Source: Winogradskyella sp.
Lineage (GTDB): Bacteria > Bacteroidota > Bacteroidia > Flavobacteriales > Flavobacteriaceae
Length of the DNA: 37,468 nt
NCBI RefSeq assembly: GCF_013213975.1
Contig: NZ_JABSST010000028.1
Span: 1-37,468 of the forward strand
Direction of reading: 5' to 3'
Below the pieces are notes generated by a model that was given only the letters and a program-made list of their open reading frames with translations, made no database searches and was not told where the DNA came from. Shown here in pieces: positions 34,158 through 37,468 of the stretch. Every line of letters begins with the position of its first letter. Positions within the stretch are counted from its first letter, which is position 1. A program made the translations under genes and the position numbers.

Positions 34158-34165
34158 TTTCTTTG
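34158..34165 (+). promoter_or_regulatory. Probable -7 element of the TonB-dependent receptor gene
   Basis: TTTCTTTG matches TAnnTTTG at all but one fixed position, 21 bases before the ATG at 34187. The divergent gap of 226 bases between dgt and this gene holds no other recognisable feature. Confidence 0.4.
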
Positions 34166-34186
34166 CAGCATCAATTTTATAGACAA

Positions 34187-36979
34187 ATGAGAAGTTTGAA
34201 ATTTTTAATATTATTTCTTCTAACAACAGTTAGTTTTGCCCAAAATACTGGCTCAATTGCAGGTAAACTAACCGATAAAGAATTTAATGATGAGCCGTTA
34301 CCATTTGCTAATGTTCTTATCAAAGGTACGACCACTGGTACAACCTCAGATATAGATGGTTTATACATTTTTGATGAACTAGAACCAGGTACCTATACAT
34401 TAATATTTAGTTTTGTTGGTTATGAAACTCAAGAAATCGTAGCAGAAGTTATTGCTGGTCAAAAAACAACAGTTAATGTTTCTATGGGAGCTACTGCAGC
34501 AGCCTTAGACGAAGTTGTTTTAGAGAATGTAACTACAAGAAAAGAGAGTGAAGCGGCAGTTTTATTAGAACAGAAAAAAGCAGCTACAATTCAAACAAAA
34601 ATTGGAGCTGTTGAGCTTTCTAAAAAAGGTGTTGGAGATGTAGCAACAGGTTTAACTAAAGCTACTGGTATATCAAAAGAGAGCGATAAACTTTATGTTA
34701 GAGGATTAGGTGATAGATATAATACAGCCTACTTAAATGGCTTACCAATCCCTTCTTTAAATCCTAAACTTAAGCTTTTAGATTTAGGAATTTTTCCAAC
34801 TAAAATTGTTGAAAATTTAGGAATTTATAAAGCCTATTCATCGCACTTATATGGTGATTTTGCTGGTGCGAGTGTTGACATTAATACTAAAGACAGACCA
34901 GGTAAAAAACTATTAGAAATAGGATTTGGATCCGGAGTTAATACAACTGCAATATCAAATGATTTCTTTTTGCTTGATGGAGGTAAATACGATTTTTATG
35001 GGCTTGATGATGGTTCTCGATTTGCAACACCATTATTAAACATTCCATATTACACATACAACAGTAATGATATTGAATACTATCCGTTCTCAACAGGATT
35101 TAATCCTGAACAAAGATTAGACGGTCCAAATGTTAATGCCAACATTTTAGCTGGTCATAATTTTAACACTGGAGAATCTAGTACACTAAATTTATTATTA
35201 TCGGCATCATTTAGTAATGGACATGAAGCTACAATCAATGGTTTCGAAACTGTATTGAATAATCAAGGTGAGTTAGATCAAGGATCATTTGCCTTTAATT
35301 ATGACAGATATAGATATACAACCAATACTACGGTTCTTGGAAGTGCTTCATTTAGATGGAACTCTAACAACACAATTACTGCAACAACATTATTTGTTAA
35401 TGATACTGAAGACGAATTAAGAGAATTCTTTGGAGTATCTGGTGAGAATAATGAGCTCAATACATTTGTGCGTAGAGGAACTTTCCAACAGAATAACTTA
35501 TTTACACAGCAGTTAACTGGTAATCATAAGTTTGAAGAAGGAAAATACGAGCTTAATTATGGTGGTGCTTATAATAAAGCCCTTGGTTATATTCCAGACA
35601 GAAGACAGTTATTCTTTTCTGAAAGACAAGATGGATCAATAGTTTTAGGAAACTTCAGAAATACAAACGATAGTGATAACCAGAGATTTTACCAAGAACT
35701 TAATGAAGATGATTATTCAACAAAAGTTTCTTTTGATATTAACTTCTCTAAAGATGAAGATGATGTATTCAAAAACAAATTAACTCTTGGAATTAATACT
35801 AGAACTAAGACAAGAGACTTCGAAGCTCAGCAAATCAACTATATTTTTGATGCCAATAATACCGTTGTAGAGTTAGATAATCCAGACGCTTTTTTAAATG
35901 AAGAAAACCTTTTAAATGATGTGTATAGTGTTATTGAAGTAACGCGTCCACAGAATGCTTACGAAGCAGACTTAAATAATTTTGCTAGTTACGCCCTATT
36001 AAAATGGCAATTAACATCAAAAGTGGTAGTAAATACAGGAATAAGAGTAGAAGATTTTGAGCAAAATGTTTTCTACAAGGATCCTGTTACAAGTGAGGAT
36101 GCTACTGGAACTATTGATAAATTCTTTGTTTTACCAAGCTTAGACGTTAAATACACTATCAATGAAAAGACGAATTTAAGAGTTGCGGCAAGTAAATCGG
36201 TTACACTTCCATTATTTACTGAAACGGCACCCTTCTTAGACGAAGATGTAAATGAGTTTACGATTGGTAATCCAGATTTAGAAAATTCTGATAACTATAA
36301 TTTTGATGTCAAGTATGAATTTTTCCCAAGAAATGGTGAAGTATTCTCTATAACCGCATTTGGTAAATACTTAGATAAACCAATTGAAAAAATCAGAATT
36401 GCATCCGCAAACAACAACAACTCTTTTGTTAATTCTGATAATGCGAAGATTTTTGGTGGAGAAATCGAATATAGACAACAGTTAAACAACATCTTTACAA
36501 ATGAAAATGATGAAGGAGTATTAAGTAATTTATCCTTAGGTCTTAATGCTACAGTAATGTACACTAAAGTAGTTATTGATCCTTCAGTTACTGTTTTAAA
36601 TGCATCGATTGCTCCTACAAACCTAGAACGTAAATTACAAGGTGCATCTCCTTATATCTTTAATGCAGACATTAACTTTTCTAAAGAAATTGGAAAGCAT
36701 AACATCTCTTCTACGTTAGACTTCAACTATTTTGGAGACAGAATCTATTCTGCAGGTGGTAACGGTGTTGGCGACATTTTCGAAAAAGGATTCGGCACGT
36801 TAAACTTCAATTTTAAAGACACTATAAACGAACATTGGGAGATAGGCTTATCAGCTAAAAACATTTTAAATCCAACAATAGATCGTTACCAAGATCAAGA
36901 AGACTTAAACCAAGAACTTACAGTTAGTTCTTATAAAATCGGAGCTAATCTAAGCTTAGGTTTTACATATAAATTTTAA
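34187..36979 (+). CDS. TonB-dependent outer-membrane receptor with carboxypeptidase-regulatory-like domain
   Basis: 930 residues from the ATG at 34187; an upstream TTG would add 8 residues before the signal peptide and is rejected. The signal peptide is RSLKFLILFLLTTVSFAQ. A beta-sandwich carboxypeptidase-regulatory-like domain (about 23-105, GSIAGKLTDKEFNDEPLPFA) precedes the plug (about 110-235, VGDVATGLTKATGISKESDK, then VRGLGDRYNTAYLNGLPI). The 22-strand barrel ends in LGFTYKF with the terminal Phe. It takes up a large substrate using ExbB/ExbD/TonB energy. No SusC-type signature or SusD gene is seen; the lipoprotein that follows at 37006 is the likely partner. Substrate is unknown. Confidence 0.94.
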   Translation: MRSLKFLILFLLTTVSFAQNTGSIAGKLTDKEFNDEPLPFANVLIKGTTTGTTSDIDGLYIFDELEPGTYTLIFSFVGYETQEIVAEVIAGQKTTVNVSMGATAAALDEVVLENVTTRKESEAAVLLEQKKAATIQTKIGAVELSKKGVGDVATGLTKATGISKESDKLYVRGLGDRYNTAYLNGLPIPSLNPKLKLLDLGIFPTKIVENLGIYKAYSSHLYGDFAGASVDINTKDRPGKKLLEIGFGSGVNTTAISNDFFLLDGGKYDFYGLDDGSRFATPLLNIPYYTYNSNDIEYYPFSTGFNPEQRLDGPNVNANILAGHNFNTGESSTLNLLLSASFSNGHEATINGFETVLNNQGELDQGSFAFNYDRYRYTTNTTVLGSASFRWNSNNTITATTLFVNDTEDELREFFGVSGENNELNTFVRRGTFQQNNLFTQQLTGNHKFEEGKYELNYGGAYNKALGYIPDRRQLFFSERQDGSIVLGNFRNTNDSDNQRFYQELNEDDYSTKVSFDINFSKDEDDVFKNKLTLGINTRTKTRDFEAQQINYIFDANNTVVELDNPDAFLNEENLLNDVYSVIEVTRPQNAYEADLNNFASYALLKWQLTSKVVVNTGIRVEDFEQNVFYKDPVTSEDATGTIDKFFVLPSLDVKYTINEKTNLRVAASKSVTLPLFTETAPFLDEDVNEFTIGNPDLENSDNYNFDVKYEFFPRNGEVFSITAFGKYLDKPIEKIRIASANNNNSFVNSDNAKIFGGEIEYRQQLNNIFTNENDEGVLSNLSLGLNATVMYTKVVIDPSVTVLNASIAPTNLERKLQGASPYIFNADINFSKEIGKHNISSTLDFNYFGDRIYSAGGNGVGDIFEKGFGTLNFNFKDTINEHWEIGLSAKNILNPTIDRYQDQEDLNQELTVSSYKIGANLSLGFTYKF

Positions 36980-37005
36980 AAAATAATACAATCAAAATCG
37001 AAACT

Positions 37006-37468
37006 ATGAAAACTACAAAACAAATCATTAAAGGAGCTATTGCAGTATTGGTTCTTATATTACAAGGCTGTACTATTAATGAAGAATCTATAGGCGATGT
37101 TACAATCAATCTAGGTGGAGGTAATAATGGTAACACATGCATTCAACTTTCTGGCGAAATTGATTCCGACCTTATCTTAACATCAGATAACTGTTACGAA
37201 TTAGTTGGTGGTGTTTCTGTATTAGACGGAGTTACTATTACAATAGAAGCTGGAACAAGGATCGTTGCAGGACAAACTACAGACGGAATTTATTCATATT
37301 TATTAATCAATCAAGGAGCGACAATAATTGCAGAAGGTACTGCTTCACAACCAATCGTATTTACATCTAATCAAGCGACACCAAATCCTGGAGACTGGGG
37401 AGGTTTAATAATAGCAGGTAGAGCACCAATCAATAGAGGTGAAACTGCTACTGCTGAGGTTGCTAATA
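37006..37468 (+). CDS. Lipoprotein partner of the TonB receptor, 3'-truncated by the window edge
   Basis: 154 codons are visible, and the frame is open to the end of the window. A lipoprotein signal is at the N-terminus (IAVLVLILQGC, Cys at about residue 22), then an acidic, Gly/Asn-rich linker (NLGGGNNGNTC). The body looks like a parallel beta-helix or beta-rich surface domain (GVTITIEAGTRIVAG, LLINQGATIIAEGTASQPIV, GDWGGLIIAGRAPINRG). It starts 26 bases after the receptor stop codon, so the two are an operon. Such surface lipoproteins often capture the ligand for the receptor. Labels such as multidrug transporter, seen on some relatives, have no support here. Confidence 0.85.
   Translation, partial: MKTTKQIIKGAIAVLVLILQGCTINEESIGDVTINLGGGNNGNTCIQLSGEIDSDLILTSDNCYELVGGVSVLDGVTITIEAGTRIVAGQTTDGIYSYLLINQGATIIAEGTASQPIVFTSNQATPNPGDWGGLIIAGRAPINRGETATAEVAN

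Noticed and set aside
34163..34186. TTG-initiated extension of the TonB receptor
   Set aside because: It adds polar residues ahead of a good signal peptide and overlaps the putative -7 promoter element.
1..37468. CRISPR arrays, insertion sequences, prophage, integrons or rRNA
   Set aside because: No regular repeat-spacer pattern, transposase, integrase, phage structural gene or rRNA sequence was seen; the only notable direct repeat is the promoter unit at 9611-9829.

Overview
The window is AT-rich, gene-dense chromosomal DNA of a Bacteroidota bacterium, almost certainly Flavobacteriaceae. This rests on promoter -7 elements close to TAnnTTTG, a type IX secretion C-terminal sorting domain on a secreted M36 protease, a TonB-dependent receptor with an N-terminal carboxypeptidase-regulatory-like domain followed by a lipoprotein gene, an ExbB-ExbD-ExbD cluster, and leaders with weak or no Shine-Dalgarno sequence. 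No insertion sequence, prophage, CRISPR array or rRNA was seen. The only RNA gene recognised by homology is one tRNA-Ser. Genus is not assigned.

Layout. 1-3.3 kb (+): 3' part of asnS, rpoN (sigma-54), and a membrane protein with degenerate PAP2 phosphatase motifs. 3.3-6.4 kb (-): an ExbB / membrane protein / ExbD / ExbD proton-channel operon ending in a terminator, then an outer-membrane beta-barrel gene. 6.5-8.4 kb (-): tRNA-Ser(GGA), cytoplasmic asparaginase and a TatD nuclease. 8.5-10.1 kb (+): a retropepsin-like aspartic protease, an orphan LuxR-type response regulator, and a 490-base stretch with two near-identical promoter units, a compact three-hairpin RNA candidate and a 37-codon membrane-peptide ORF. 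10.1-14.1 kb (-): the E2 and E1 subunits of 2-oxoglutarate dehydrogenase. 14.2-16.1 kb: a small outer-membrane protein, an unknown protein and a polyprenyl diphosphate synthase. 16.1-23.0 kb (+): a TetR-headed tripartite RND efflux operon with a clear operator. 23.1-27.0 kb (+): aspS, a ClC-type channel with CBS domains and a small membrane protein. 27.0-30.4 kb: a cold-shock protein (+), tadA (-) and a secreted M36 metalloprotease (-). 30.6-34.0 kb: dxs (+), a 56-aa membrane-anchored peptide (-) and dgt (-). 34.2 kb to the end (+): a TonB-dependent receptor and a truncated lipoprotein gene.

How the genes work together. Most are housekeeping: two aminoacyl-tRNA synthetases, tRNA editing, TCA cycle, isoprenoid precursor synthesis (dxs plus prenyl synthase) and dNTP control. 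The Exb cluster could energise receptors such as the one at the right end. The TetR/TolC/adaptor/permease set is a self-regulated efflux system.

The least ordinary part is 8.46-10.1 kb. The response regulator has no kinase beside it. Four bases after its stop codon is the palindrome TACGTAAGGTTACGTA, which recurs 152 bases downstream, each copy exactly 35 bases before an identical 15-mer that resembles a -7 box. This looks like an activator-driven regulon beside its regulator, with at least one small RNA output. That reading is inference, and expression data would settle it.
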